NCBI GenBank assembly: GCA_050633445.1
Contig: JBOEGN010000004.1
Location: 34,701-98,700 of the forward strand
Length of the DNA stretch: 64,000 nucleotides
DNA from: Thalassobius sp050633445
GTDB lineage: Bacteria; Pseudomonadota; Alphaproteobacteria; Rhodobacterales; Rhodobacteraceae
Reading direction: 5' to 3'
The position numbers and the translations under genes are program-made. Positions 25,477-34,072 of the stretch are shown here, piece after piece. The stretch's first letter is position 1. Each line of letters opens with the position of its first letter. The notes beneath the pieces were generated by a model. The model was not told where the DNA came from. It saw only the letters and a list, made by a program, of their open reading frames with translations, and made no database searches.

Positions 25477-26877
25477 ATGATGGATGGCACCCTTGATAAC
25501 GATATTCAGGCCGTTGTGGACGCAGATCGCGCCCATGTCTGGCACCACCTGACCCAGCACAAACCGTTTGAAACCGCAGACCCGCGCATCATCATCGAGG
25601 GCAAAGGCATGCGCGTGTGGGACCAGAACGGCAAAGAATACCTGGACGCCGTATCCGGCGGGGTGTGGACCGTGAATGTGGGCTATGGTCGCGCGCAGAT
25701 CGCCGACGCGGTGCGCGATCAGATCATGAAACTGTGCTATTTCGCGCAGTCCGCAGGCTCGATCCCCGGTTCGAAATTCGCCGAAAAGCTGATCGAGAAA
25801 ATGCCGGGCATGAGCCGCGTTTACTATACCAACTCGGGCTCCGAGGCGAACGAGAAGGCGTTCAAGATGATCCGCCAGATCGCGCACAAGAAATACGGCG
25901 GCAAGAAAACCAAGATCCTGTATCGCGACCGCGACTACCACGGTGGCACTCTGGCCACGATGTCGGCGGGCGGTCAGGACGAACGCAGCATGCAGTACGG
26001 CCCCTTCGCGCCTGGTTTTATCCGCGTGCCCCATTGCATGGAATACCGTAAAGAAGAGCTGGGTCTGGGCCATCTGTCCGGCCGCGACTTCGGCATCGCC
26101 GCCGCCAATCTGATCGAGGATGTCATCCTGCGCGAAGGCCCCGAAACCGTGGGTGGCCTGTGCCTGGAACCTGTGACTGCCGGCGGCGGGGTGATCACTC
26201 CGCCCGAAGGCTACTGGGACCGCGTGCAAGATATCTGCAAGAAATACGACGTCCTGCTGCATATTGACGAGGTCGTCTGCGGCATCGGTCGGACCGGCAC
26301 GCATTGGTTCGGCTATCAGCATTACGGCATCAAGCCCGATTTCGTGACCATGGCCAAGGGTGTCGCCAGCGGCTATGCCGCGATCGCCATCTGCGTGACC
26401 ACCGAAGAGGTGTTCGACATGTTCAAGTCCGATCCCTCGGACAAGCTGGACCATTTCCGTGATATCTCAACCTTCGGGGGCTGCACGGCGGGCCCCGCCG
26501 CTGCTCTGGAGAACATGAAGATCATCGAGGATGAGGGCCTGCTGGAAAACTGCGCCAAGATGGGCGAACGCCTGATGGCCAACTTCCTGGCACTGAAGGA
26601 AAAACACGAAATCATCGGTGACGTCCGCGGCAAGGGCCTGTTCCAGGGACTGGAACTGGTAAAGGATCGCGACACCAAGGAACCCGTGGCCGAAGCGGAT
26701 ATCGCCGCCGTCGTCGCTGAATGCGGTGCGAATGGTGTGATCATCGGTGCGGCCAACCGGTCCATGCCAGAGCGGAATAACGGGCTGTATTTCTCGCCCG
26801 CGCTGATCATCACCCCCGAGGACGTGGACCTGATCAGCGACACTGTCGACAAGGCCCTGACCAAGGTGTTTGGCTGA
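25477..26877 (+). CDS. tpa: Taurine-pyruvate aminotransferase
   Basis: A 466-residue class III PLP aminotransferase converting taurine and pyruvate to sulfoacetaldehyde and alanine in the cytoplasm. It closely resembles the known Tpa pattern: HVWHHLTQHKPFE at the N-terminus, YLDAVSGGVWTVNVGYGR, YYTNSGSEANEKAFKM, YRDRDYHGGT, LHIDEVVCGIGRTG and the PLP lysine in TMAKGVASGYAAI. GGAGG lies 5 bases before ATG 25477. The direct repeats upstream fit TauR control. No taurine transporter or xsc is adjacent. A related omega-amino-acid transaminase is the main alternative. Confidence 0.85.
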   Translation: MMDGTLDNDIQAVVDADRAHVWHHLTQHKPFETADPRIIIEGKGMRVWDQNGKEYLDAVSGGVWTVNVGYGRAQIADAVRDQIMKLCYFAQSAGSIPGSKFAEKLIEKMPGMSRVYYTNSGSEANEKAFKMIRQIAHKKYGGKKTKILYRDRDYHGGTLATMSAGGQDERSMQYGPFAPGFIRVPHCMEYRKEELGLGHLSGRDFGIAAANLIEDVILREGPETVGGLCLEPVTAGGGVITPPEGYWDRVQDICKKYDVLLHIDEVVCGIGRTGTHWFGYQHYGIKPDFVTMAKGVASGYAAIAICVTTEEVFDMFKSDPSDKLDHFRDISTFGGCTAGPAAALENMKIIEDEGLLENCAKMGERLMANFLALKEKHEIIGDVRGKGLFQGLELVKDRDTKEPVAEADIAAVVAECGANGVIIGAANRSMPERNNGLYFSPALIITPEDVDLISDTVDKALTKVFG

Positions 26878-26935
26878 GTGCACCCCCACTAAAAGGGAAA
26901 CGTGGCCTTCACTTCAAGACATTTGAGCGACCGCG

Positions 26936-26976
26936 AAACGCCCCCCCAATCTGTTAAGGATGAGGGGGCGTTTTTC
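26936..26976 (+). terminator. Rho-independent terminator of tpa
   Basis: AAACGCCCCC at 26936-26945 pairs with GGGGGCGTTT at 26964-26973, followed by more T. It lies 58 bases beyond the tpa stop. Confidence 0.9.
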
Positions 26977-27131
26977 TTTGCTATCGAGCCCAACCGGCAC
27001 GCGGGTTTTGAGACCCCGCAAGTGCACTCGGTTTTACCCCGGCCTTCGGACTCTGGGCCTCAGCGCCCAGCTGGTGCGCCATGCAAAATTCACTGCGCTA
27101 TAGACGCATTCCCAAGCCCATGCAGCAGCCC

Positions 27132-28166
27132 TCACACCAGCTGAAACAGAGCGCCCGCGATGATCGCCCCGGCTATACCAAGCCCCAGATAGGCCGCAAA
27201 GACGCGCGGTTTGACCAGCGACCAGACTGCCGCCATTGCTGGAACGGAACTGACCGCCCCTGCGATCATGAAAGACATCGCGGCACCTGCGCTCATGCCC
27301 TGATCCATTAACCCAGCCAAGAGCGGCGGGGCCACGTAGGAGTTCAGATAGGCGGGCATGCCGACAAAGGCTGCGGTGATGATCGGCAAGAGGCCAGTAC
27401 CGCCCACGACCTGAGCGATCAGATCAGCGGGGACATAGGTGATCAACAACGCCTCGAGCACATAGGCGAAAGCCAGCCATTTCAACAGGAACAGACCGTT
27501 GGTGCGAAGCTCCTTGGCGAAGGTGCTGACGCGGGCGGGCTCTTGCCAGAATTTCCACTGGGGTTTGTCGTCCAGCTCCGGGCCTCCGCCGCCGCAACAC
27601 CCGCTGGTTTGTTGCTGTTTCAAAGGGTTTGCAAAGGCGCCTTGGCGCATCATTGCTTTGATCGCGAAGCCACCGAACAGGCCCAGGGCGACGGCGAAAA
27701 TGGCTTTGCCGATAGCGAATTCCCAGCCCAAAGCCCCCGCAGTAATCAGCAGCGTTGGCGGGTCAATCAGCGGTGAGCTGAGCCAGAACGCCATGACCGC
27801 CGAAAGAGGCGCGCCCAAGGCCAGAAGGCCCGCGATGAAAGGGATGACCTCGCATGAACAGAACGGGGCAAGGCCACCGAATAGCGCAGCCAGCAGGATC
27901 ATGCGGGTTTCGCGCCCCTCAAAGGCGCGGGCGACCATGACCTCGGCCCCGGTGGCCTTGAGATATGCCAACAGCAGCACCGCGAAGAGGATATATTGCG
28001 CAGTATGGGCCAACGCCTTGGCCGCGAAGATGATCACGGGGGTCAGGTTGCTGCCATCTAGCACAGCGACAACCGCCAGGATCACCACAATCAATGCCCA
28101 AGGGGATTTCAAATGAGCGAGTGCCTCGCGCAGGGAATGTCGGGTGGTTTGTGCAACTTCAGACAT
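27132..28166 (-). CDS. UPF0718/DUF318-family permease
   Basis: A 344-residue inner-membrane protein with about eight helices. Signature features: GLAPFCSCEVIPFIAGLLALG (the conserved F-C-S-C motif), LSSPLIDPPTLLIT and GMPAYLNSYVAPPL. A central cytoplasmic loop contains SGCCGGGGPELDD. Members of this family include the organoarsenical efflux permease ArsP and uncharacterised YraQ-like proteins. Coupling to an ArsR gene by an 8-base overlap (start ATG 28166 inside the end of ArsR) suggests metalloid-responsive efflux, but the substrate is not proven. The frame is open further upstream, but only over ArsR. Confidence 0.85.
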   Translation of the reverse strand: MSEVAQTTRHSLREALAHLKSPWALIVVILAVVAVLDGSNLTPVIIFAAKALAHTAQYILFAVLLLAYLKATGAEVMVARAFEGRETRMILLAALFGGLAPFCSCEVIPFIAGLLALGAPLSAVMAFWLSSPLIDPPTLLITAGALGWEFAIGKAIFAVALGLFGGFAIKAMMRQGAFANPLKQQQTSGCCGGGGPELDDKPQWKFWQEPARVSTFAKELRTNGLFLLKWLAFAYVLEALLITYVPADLIAQVVGGTGLLPIITAAFVGMPAYLNSYVAPPLLAGLMDQGMSAGAAMSFMIAGAVSSVPAMAAVWSLVKPRVFAAYLGLGIAGAIIAGALFQLV

Positions 28167-28470
28167 CGTTAGCGGCCTCGCGGCACAGGTCAGCGCAACA
28201 TTCGCTGAGGATGAAGTTGGCCAACTCTTCGAGCGCACCGAATTTGGCGCGGGTGACAGTGCTGCGACCCAGGCGCTCTTGTTCAACCACGCCACCGGCA
28301 GCCAGGAATTTCAGGTGATGCGCCAGTGTCGATGGAGCGATGCCCGTACGGGTTTGGATTTCACCCACCGTCAGACCCGGTTCACCCGCACGGATCAGGG
28401 TCTTTAAGACCTGCAACCGGGCCTCGGACCCCATGGCGGCAAAGCCCCCAGCAGCGGTTTCCCATTCCAT
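28159..28470 (-). CDS. ArsR/SmtB-family transcriptional regulator
   Basis: A 103-residue winged-helix repressor. The DNA-reading part is TVGEIQTRTGIAPSTLAHHLKFL near 34-56. The C-terminus holds Cys91, Cys92 and Cys96 (ECCADLC), a cysteine cluster placed like the As(III) site of the Acidithiobacillus-type ArsR (two adjacent cysteines plus one more near the C-terminus) rather than the CxC of plasmid ArsR. It probably represses itself and the permease that overlaps its 3' end. Confidence 0.9.
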   Translation of the reverse strand: MEWETAAGGFAAMGSEARLQVLKTLIRAGEPGLTVGEIQTRTGIAPSTLAHHLKFLAAGGVVEQERLGRSTVTRAKFGALEELANFILSECCADLCREAANDV

Positions 28471-28486
28471 ATCGCGCCCCTTGATT

Positions 28487-28513
28487 CGATTAAACTAGTT
28501 ATTTAGTTATATC
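28487..28513 (-). promoter_or_regulatory. AT-rich promoter/operator of the ArsR-permease pair
   Basis: A conspicuously AT-rich stretch 17-43 bases upstream of the ArsR start. It contains ACTAGTTATTTAGTTAT, two near-identical TAGTTAT units. A repressor site overlapping the promoter is plausible, but no mapped site supports it. Confidence 0.4.
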
Positions 28514-28542
28514 GACCGGCCGCGCAATGCAACGCAAATTCG

Positions 28543-29427
28543 CTATCCAGGCTCCACCAGCTTTGTCAGCAGGGTCAGGGTACGGTTAATAGGCACGTCG
28601 ATTCCGTGTTTGGCCGCACGCCTGACGATCTCTCCGTTCAGATAGTCGATCTCGGTTGGGCGGCCCCGCATCAGGTCTTGCGCGGTCGAGGAATACTGAT
28701 CCGGCATCCACTCGGCCACTTTGCGCACGATCTCCAATGCCTCCGCTGGAATCGTCACCCCTTCGGCAGTTGCGACAGTCATGCATTCCGCAATGATATC
28801 GTCGATCAGATCCATCACACCGGGTGTGTCTGCGAACTCGCCATAGCGTTTGCGCGGGATGGCCGACAGCGCGTTATAAGCGCAATTGACGAGCAATTTC
28901 CCCCACAGTTTCGAGAACACGTCGTCAGATACTTCGACCCCAATCTCGGCTGGTCGAAGGATGTTGGCGGCGCTCTCGGCACCTGCGCCACCGATGGCCA
29001 GATCCCCACGGCCTTGATGTTTCACAACGCCGGGGCCAGCCATTTCGCTGGCGACATAGACGACCGCCGCGATGACAGAATGACCGGTGACTTCGGCCAG
29101 TATTTCGGGGTTCGAGATACCGTTTTGCAAGCTCAGCAGCAGCGTATCCTTTTGTAAATAAGGCGCTACCTGGGCGCCAGCATCCGCCGTATCCCCGGAT
29201 TTCACGCAGAACAGCACCATCTCTGCACCCGCAACCATACTCGCATCAGTCGAGGCTTTGGCCGGGCAGGTTATACGCTCGCCGCCCATCTCAAGGATCA
29301 ATCCGTTTGCCGAAACCGCCTCGACCAAGGCCGGGCGTCCGATCAAAGTGACCTCATGCCCTGCCAACGCCAGCTTGGCTCCGAAATAGCAGCCAATGGC
29401 CCCCGCGCCCATTATTGAAATTTTCAT
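28543..29427 (-). CDS. panE: 2-dehydropantoate 2-reductase (ketopantoate reductase family)
   Basis: A 294-residue NADPH-dependent reductase of the PanE/ApbA family. The nucleotide site is MKISIMGAGAIGCYFGAKLA, LFCVKSGDT and SLQNGISN follow, the catalytic lysine region is FSKLWGKLLVNCAYNALSA, and RPTEIDYLNGEIVRRAAKHG closes the C-terminal domain. AGGAGG is 7 bases upstream of ATG 29427. Paralogues act on other 2-oxo acids, so pantothenate synthesis is not certain. The TauR-like repeats between it and the divergent MocR gene read towards this gene. Confidence 0.87.
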   Translation of the reverse strand: MKISIMGAGAIGCYFGAKLALAGHEVTLIGRPALVEAVSANGLILEMGGERITCPAKASTDASMVAGAEMVLFCVKSGDTADAGAQVAPYLQKDTLLLSLQNGISNPEILAEVTGHSVIAAVVYVASEMAGPGVVKHQGRGDLAIGGAGAESAANILRPAEIGVEVSDDVFSKLWGKLLVNCAYNALSAIPRKRYGEFADTPGVMDLIDDIIAECMTVATAEGVTIPAEALEIVRKVAEWMPDQYSSTAQDLMRGRPTEIDYLNGEIVRRAAKHGIDVPINRTLTLLTKLVEPG

Positions 29428-29479
29428 CACGCATCCTCCTGCGGAGGTTAGCTTGCAGCATTCAATGGGCCATGTCACG

Positions 29480-29511
29480 ATCAGACCAGATTGCGCTGAG
29501 CTTAAGTCCAG
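29480..29511 (-). promoter_or_regulatory. Direct-repeat operator between panE and the MocR gene
   Basis: Read on the minus strand: CTGGACTTAA (29511-29502), 12 bases, CTGGTCTGAT (29489-29480). The first box matches the recalled TauR consensus CTGGACYTAA exactly and the second at 7/10. The 22-base period is the same as at tpa. It lies 14 bases upstream of the regulator start and 52 bases upstream of panE. Confidence 0.6.
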
Positions 29512-29524
29512 TTTATCCTGCGAC

Positions 29525-30985
29525 ATGGCCATTTCAGTCGACACATTCTTCCTGGATCCGCAGGCACAGGGGACCTTGCAGGCGCAGATCCAACAGATGG
29601 TAACCCAAGGCATCTTGTCCGGTCGTTTTGCACGCGGAGACAAGCTGCCGTCGTCGCGCAAATTGGCGGATCATTTGGGGGTCAGCCGGATCACCGTTAC
29701 CTTGTCCTATACCGAGCTTGTGGCATCGGATTATCTGACCTCGCGCGGGCGGTCCGGGTATTTCGTATCCGACACAGCGCCCGAACCCCTTGCTGCCCCG
29801 CCAGACGTCCGCCGGGATGATGCCGTAGATTGGTCGCGCGCCATTGGGCAACGGTTTTCCACAGGGGTGACCCCGAGCCGGCCACAAGATTGGACGCGCT
29901 ACAAATACCCCTTCATCTATGGTCAAACCGACCCCGCTTTGTTCGACCATACCAACTGGCGTGCCTGTGCGCTGAGGGCATTGGGGCACAAGGATTTCTC
30001 TGCTCTGACAAAGGATTACTATGATCAGGATGACCCGCAACTGATCGAGTATATCCTGCGTCACTCCCTGCCGCGTCGCGGAATTGTCGCGCGTCCTTCT
30101 GAGGTGCTTTTGACCCTTGGCGCACAGAACGCGCTGTGGCTGGCTGCGCAGGTCTTGTTGACGCAACGCCGGGTCGCCGTTGTGGAAAACCCCAGCTATC
30201 CCGCGCAGACCGATATTCTGTCTCAATCACGATGTCACATGGTGCCTGTGGACGTGGATGGGCAAGGGCTGCCGCCTGATCAAGTGCCCGATTGCGACGT
30301 GATTTTCACCACGCCATCGCACCAATGCCCGACCGCTGCGACCATGCCGCGCGCCCGACGGCATGCGCTGCTGAAACGCGCCCGTCAGATGGACGCGCTG
30401 ATCATCGAAGACGACTATGAATTCGAGATGTCCTTCCTGTCTGCGCCCTCGCCCGCTCTGAAAAGCCTGGATGAGGACGGGCGCGTGATCTACATCGGTA
30501 GTTTCTCGAAATCGCTGTTTCCCGGGCTGCGTCTGGGCTATCTGGTCGGCTCTGAGGCGTTCATCCGCGAGGCCCGCGCCCTGCGCGCCAGCGTGCTGCG
30601 CCATCCTCCCGGTCATATCCAGCGCACCGCCGCCTATTTCCTGTCGCTGGGGCATTACGACGCCCAGATTCGCAAGATGGGCACGGTGCTGGCTGGACGC
30701 CGACAAGTGATGGAGGACGCGATCCACACCTACGGGATGGAGATCGCGGGCAGTGGCACTTTTGGAGGCTCATCAATCTGGATGCGCGCGCCCGAAGGGG
30801 TCGATACCCGGCAGCTGGCCCATGATTTGCGCGACCAAAGTGTGTTGATCGAGGCGGGGCAGCATTTCTTTTCGGGGGCCGAGCCACCGCAGAATTTCTA
30901 TCGCCTCGCCTATTCGTCCATCCCATCGGCACGCATCCCCCAAGGTATCAGCCTGATTGCCCAAGCGATCGCCAAACTACGTTAG
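29525..30985 (+). CDS. tauR: MocR-family regulator, probable TauR
   Basis: A 486-residue GntR-type DNA-binding domain fused to a class I aminotransferase-like domain. The winged helix covers about residues 15-80 (SGRFARGDKLPSSRKLADHL, GVSRITVTLSYTELVA). The PLP-binding part is complete, with the lysine in YIGSFSKSLFPGLRLGYLV. In Roseobacter relatives a gene of this type next to xsc and pta controls taurine degradation. The CTGGAC direct repeats near its own start and near tpa support calling it TauR. ATG 29525 begins MAISVDTFFL; longer starts overlap panE. No strong ribosome site is visible. Other MocR regulators remain possible. Confidence 0.75.
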   Translation: MAISVDTFFLDPQAQGTLQAQIQQMVTQGILSGRFARGDKLPSSRKLADHLGVSRITVTLSYTELVASDYLTSRGRSGYFVSDTAPEPLAAPPDVRRDDAVDWSRAIGQRFSTGVTPSRPQDWTRYKYPFIYGQTDPALFDHTNWRACALRALGHKDFSALTKDYYDQDDPQLIEYILRHSLPRRGIVARPSEVLLTLGAQNALWLAAQVLLTQRRVAVVENPSYPAQTDILSQSRCHMVPVDVDGQGLPPDQVPDCDVIFTTPSHQCPTAATMPRARRHALLKRARQMDALIIEDDYEFEMSFLSAPSPALKSLDEDGRVIYIGSFSKSLFPGLRLGYLVGSEAFIREARALRASVLRHPPGHIQRTAAYFLSLGHYDAQIRKMGTVLAGRRQVMEDAIHTYGMEIAGSGTFGGSSIWMRAPEGVDTRQLAHDLRDQSVLIEAGQHFFSGAEPPQNFYRLAYSSIPSARIPQGISLIAQAIAKLR

Positions 30986-31083
30986 AAACGCGCTCTGCCG
31001 CGACGATACGCCTGACCTTGCGCAACGGGTTTGTTACGTTACTCAAATAGCCATTGCCTGCGCGCCCCCTATTCGAAAGACAC

Positions 31084-32037
31084 ATGATGCAAGTTTCCGT
31101 CCGTGATCCATTTCCCTTTATCTCTCAGGTTTCTGCGCCAGCGCCACAGCGGCTGCTGGATCAGGCCCAGGGATTGCCCACCCCACATGTCGCGCTGGTC
31201 AATGCAGGTTCGGTCAACGCTTTGGCGGGCATCCGCGAGGCGGCTGAGGCCGGGCTCGCCAACCCCATCCTGATCGGCGACACGGATAAGATCAAAGCCG
31301 TCGCCGACGAAATCGAGTGGGACATTTCCGGCCTGCCACTGATGCACGCGCCTCATGCAGATGCTGCGCCGATGGCCGCTGAACTGGCCCGTTCTGGGGA
31401 CGCGCAGGCCATCATGAAGGGTCAAGTCCACACGTCGACCTTCCTGAAAGGGTTGCTGCCCAGCTCGGCCGGATTGCGCGCGCCGGGGACGCGGTGCGGA
31501 CACGTCTTTCACGTCACGGCTCCGGGGTCGGACAGGCCATTGCTGATGACGGATGGCGCGCTGAATGTCGACCCGGATGTGGAAACCCGCAAGGAATGCC
31601 TGCGTCATGCGGTCAGGCTGGCGCATCAGTTGGGCATTCCCAACCCCAAAGCGGGCATTCTGTCCGCAACCGAGGATCCGATCCCGTCGCTGCCCAACTC
31701 GGTCGAAGCGCGTGAAATCGCGGACTGGGCCAAAACCGCCCTGCCCCATTGCACCGTCGACGGCCCCATGGCGATGGACCTGATCCTGTCGAAAAAGGCC
31801 GCTCTGGTCAAAGGGTTCGACTCGGACGTTTCGGGCGATGCTGACATCATTCTTAGCCCCAACATCACCACAGCCAACGCGGTGTTCAAGCTGATGGTTC
31901 TGGGCATGGGCTGTTGCGCGGCGGGGCTGGTTCTGGGCGCCAAGGTGCCGATCTTGCTGACCTCGCGCGCACAGGCAGCGCCCGCGCGTATCGCCTCGGC
32001 GGCATTGGGAGTGATCGCGGCGGGGGCAGCGGAATGA
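31084..32037 (+). CDS. pta: Phosphate acetyltransferase (PTA/PTB family)
   Basis: A 317-residue acyltransferase interconverting acetyl phosphate and acetyl-CoA. Seen: ALVNAGSVNALAGIREAAEAG, IMKGQVHTSTFLKGLL, FHVTAPGSDRPLLMTDGALN, GILSATEDPIPSLPNSVEA, VDGPMAMDLILSKKAA and MVLGMGCCAAGLVLGAKVPI. This short single-domain form resembles the Pta used with Xsc in taurine degradation. Phosphate butyryltransferase is the alternative. ATG 31084 is followed directly by a second ATG at 31087. The stop overlaps the ackA start (ATGA). Confidence 0.88.
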   Translation: MMQVSVRDPFPFISQVSAPAPQRLLDQAQGLPTPHVALVNAGSVNALAGIREAAEAGLANPILIGDTDKIKAVADEIEWDISGLPLMHAPHADAAPMAAELARSGDAQAIMKGQVHTSTFLKGLLPSSAGLRAPGTRCGHVFHVTAPGSDRPLLMTDGALNVDPDVETRKECLRHAVRLAHQLGIPNPKAGILSATEDPIPSLPNSVEAREIADWAKTALPHCTVDGPMAMDLILSKKAALVKGFDSDVSGDADIILSPNITTANAVFKLMVLGMGCCAAGLVLGAKVPILLTSRAQAAPARIASAALGVIAAGAAE

Positions 32038-33098
32038 TCCTTGTTGTCAATGCTGGCTCCAGCTCGATCAAGGTCGAGCTGTTTGATCATGACCTGCACT
32101 CGATCCTAGAGGGTAAAGTCACCGAGATCGGCGAGGCTGCCCAGATCAAACTGGGCGCGCGTCGCGAGGCCATCAGCGCGCCCGATCACAAGGCCGGTTT
32201 CCGAGCGATTCTGGATACTTTGGAGACTGAGGGCCATCCAGTGAACGGCCTCAGCGCCGCCGCCCATCGCATCGTCCATGGCGGGGCTGACCTGACCGAC
32301 CCCGTACATCTGAACGCAGACACGCTGACGCAGATCGAACAGTTTAACACACTGGCTCCGTTGCATAATCCGCATAACCTGTCTGCCATCCGCGCCCTTG
32401 CCGAGCTGATGCCAGATCTGCCGCAATATGCCAGTTTCGACACTGCCTTTCATGCAGGCAACGGGCCGCTGGCGACCACCTATGCGATCCCCGCCAGCGA
32501 ACGGGCCAAGGGGATTCGTCGCTATGGGTTTCATGGCCTTAGCTATGCCAGTCTGGTTGAAAACCTGCGCCCTGATTTACCCCGGCGCTTGCTAGCGATG
32601 CATCTGGGCAATGGCTCCAGCCTGTGCGCGATTGTCGATGGGTGCTCGGTTGCGAATTCCATGGGATATTCTCCGCTGGACGGGCTGGTGATGGGCACCC
32701 GCCCAGGCGAGGTGGACGGCATGGCCGTGTTGCGCATCGCCGAGGATTATGGCTTTGACGAAGCGACCCGCCTGCTGAACAAGGAGAGCGGGTTGAAGGC
32801 GCTGGGAGGGACCAATGACATGGCCGCACTTCTGGCCTCGGACAGTGATCAGGCGCGGTTTGCGGTCGCGCATTATTGCTATTGGGCCGCGCGTCAAGCC
32901 GGGTCCGCGATCGTCGCCATGGGCGGTGTGGATGCCGTTGCCTTTACCGGAGGCATCGGGGAAAACGCAGCCCCGATACGCAATCAAATCATGGAGCACC
33001 TGTCCTTTTTGGGGGACATCCCCGTGCATGTGATCCCAGCGGACGAAGAACGCCAAATCGCACGCGACGCCCTGCGTTTGTTCAACGCCGGGAAATAG
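32034..33098 (+). CDS. ackA: Acetate kinase
   Basis: A 354-residue ASKHA-fold kinase making ATP and acetate from acetyl phosphate, or the reverse. Motifs in order: MILVVNAGSSSIKVELFD, AAHRIVHGGADL, ASFDTAFHAG, RYGFHGLSYASL, HLGNGSSLCAI, SMGYSPLDGLVMGTRPGEVD and AFTGGIGENAAPIR. It is somewhat shorter than the usual 390-400 residues, with no motif lost. Overlap with pta points to one operon and a shared acetyl-phosphate pool. Confidence 0.94.
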   Translation: MILVVNAGSSSIKVELFDHDLHSILEGKVTEIGEAAQIKLGARREAISAPDHKAGFRAILDTLETEGHPVNGLSAAAHRIVHGGADLTDPVHLNADTLTQIEQFNTLAPLHNPHNLSAIRALAELMPDLPQYASFDTAFHAGNGPLATTYAIPASERAKGIRRYGFHGLSYASLVENLRPDLPRRLLAMHLGNGSSLCAIVDGCSVANSMGYSPLDGLVMGTRPGEVDGMAVLRIAEDYGFDEATRLLNKESGLKALGGTNDMAALLASDSDQARFAVAHYCYWAARQAGSAIVAMGGVDAVAFTGGIGENAAPIRNQIMEHLSFLGDIPVHVIPADEERQIARDALRLFNAGK

Positions 33099-33100
33099 GC

Positions 33101-33136
33101 AAGGCCGGGTCATCCCCGGCCTTCGTTCATTTTTTT
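33101..33136. terminator. Bidirectional terminator between ackA and the DUF1523 gene
   Basis: A perfect 9-bp stem, AAGGCCGGG (33101-33109) with CCCGGCCTT (33115-33123). On the plus side a run of seven T follows at 33130-33136. It separates two convergent operons. Confidence 0.8.
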
Positions 33137-33774
33137 GATTTCCAGCTGTCCAGCCAACGTGACAGACGGCCCCGTTTTTCGGCCAGATTATCGCCCGCCG
33201 CATCAAAACTGTCGCCGATATCCTCGATCACCGGGTCGATCCGCGCTGCGCGAAACCGGCGCCAGCGCACCCAGATGGCCCAGCACAGCGCCGCGAATAG
33301 CACCAGAATGATGATGTTCAGCCACGGAATAATCGTCACATCCGGCCCCGCAACAGCGCGGGCACCGACAGCGTTGGGAAAAATCGACATGAATTCGTTG
33401 CGCCAGCCATAGTGCTTGATCGCAACCCATTGCGGCGCATCCGCCCCGGATTTCAGATCCGCGGCCTCGGCTTGCAGGTTCGAGGTGTCGAACTTGAAGT
33501 AAGGCGGCCAGCCCCAGCCGGTATCCTCGTTGCGATAAACCATGACCTTATCATTCGCCATCCGGGTCTGGATAAAGAACACATCGCGGTTCGCCGTCGT
33601 CGCAGCATTGCCCACATCCGGCGCGGCCCAGAAGATCGAGTTTTCGCCGAAATCGATCCGTTTTTCATAGGTATCCGTCACCCGCACGATGTCATGCTGC
33701 GGCAGAGTATAGTGGAAAAACGCAGCCGTAATCACCCAGAAGGTGATCCAGAACGCCCATTTGACATAGACCAT
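33127..33774 (-). CDS. DUF1523 family membrane protein
   Basis: A 215-residue protein of a family of unknown function. One helix at the N-terminus (WAFWITFWVITAAFFHYTLP), a soluble domain of about 120 residues (VRVTDTYEKRIDF, VFFIQTR, VMVYRNEDTGWGWPPYFKFDT), and a second helix (VTIIPWLNIIILVLFAALCW) followed by a basic C-terminus. The soluble part probably faces the periplasm. GGAGG precedes ATG 33774; a GTG one codon earlier is possible. It is the last gene of the eight-gene minus-strand module, 13 bases after the preceding gene. Confidence 0.85.
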   Translation of the reverse strand: MVYVKWAFWITFWVITAAFFHYTLPQHDIVRVTDTYEKRIDFGENSIFWAAPDVGNAATTANRDVFFIQTRMANDKVMVYRNEDTGWGWPPYFKFDTSNLQAEAADLKSGADAPQWVAIKHYGWRNEFMSIFPNAVGARAVAGPDVTIIPWLNIIILVLFAALCWAIWVRWRRFRAARIDPVIEDIGDSFDAAGDNLAEKRGRLSRWLDSWKSKK

Positions 33775-33787
33775 CACGCGGTCCTCC

Positions 33788-34054
33788 TTAGTGAAAATTC
33801 GTCAGGTAGATGATCAGCGCGATCACCGCAACCGGCACGATATAGACCAACAGAATCAGTTTAGGGCGAAAGGATTCTTCGTATTCCTCCAGGCCTTTGC
33901 GCAGATATTCATCGCGATCACCGGGGCGTCCCTCGGCCTCCCATGCGCGGATCAGTTTGCGCCGTCGGGTCAGTCGCGACCAAACCGCTACGATCACATA
34001 AATGATCGACAGGACCACGAAGCCCATGACGATCAGTCGCCCTAATGCCAGCAT
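33788..34054 (-). CDS. Small two-helix membrane protein of unknown function
   Basis: An 88-residue protein. Helix 1 is LIVMGFVVLSIIYVIVAVW, the central part is a charged loop (SRLTRRRKLIRAWEAEG, then EEYEES), and helix 2 is LILLVYIVPVAVIALIIYL. The distribution of Arg/Lys suggests the loop is cytoplasmic. AGGAG lies 7 bases before the ATG. It sits between the large uncharacterised gene (18 bases) and the DUF1523 gene (13 bases), so cotranscription is likely. I recognise no family. Confidence 0.8.
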   Translation of the reverse strand: MLALGRLIVMGFVVLSIIYVIVAVWSRLTRRRKLIRAWEAEGRPGDRDEYLRKGLEEYEESFRPKLILLVYIVPVAVIALIIYLTNFH

Positions 34055-34072
34055 GTTCGTGCTCCTTTCCGG

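Noticed and set aside
25366..26454. Minus-strand open frame of 362 codons
   Set aside because: Shadow of tpa, whose family identity is strong. It also covers the tpa promoter region.
31000..31083. TauR box upstream of pta
   Set aside because: I looked for CTGGAC repeats in the regulator-pta gap and found none, so no direct control of pta by the regulator is claimed.
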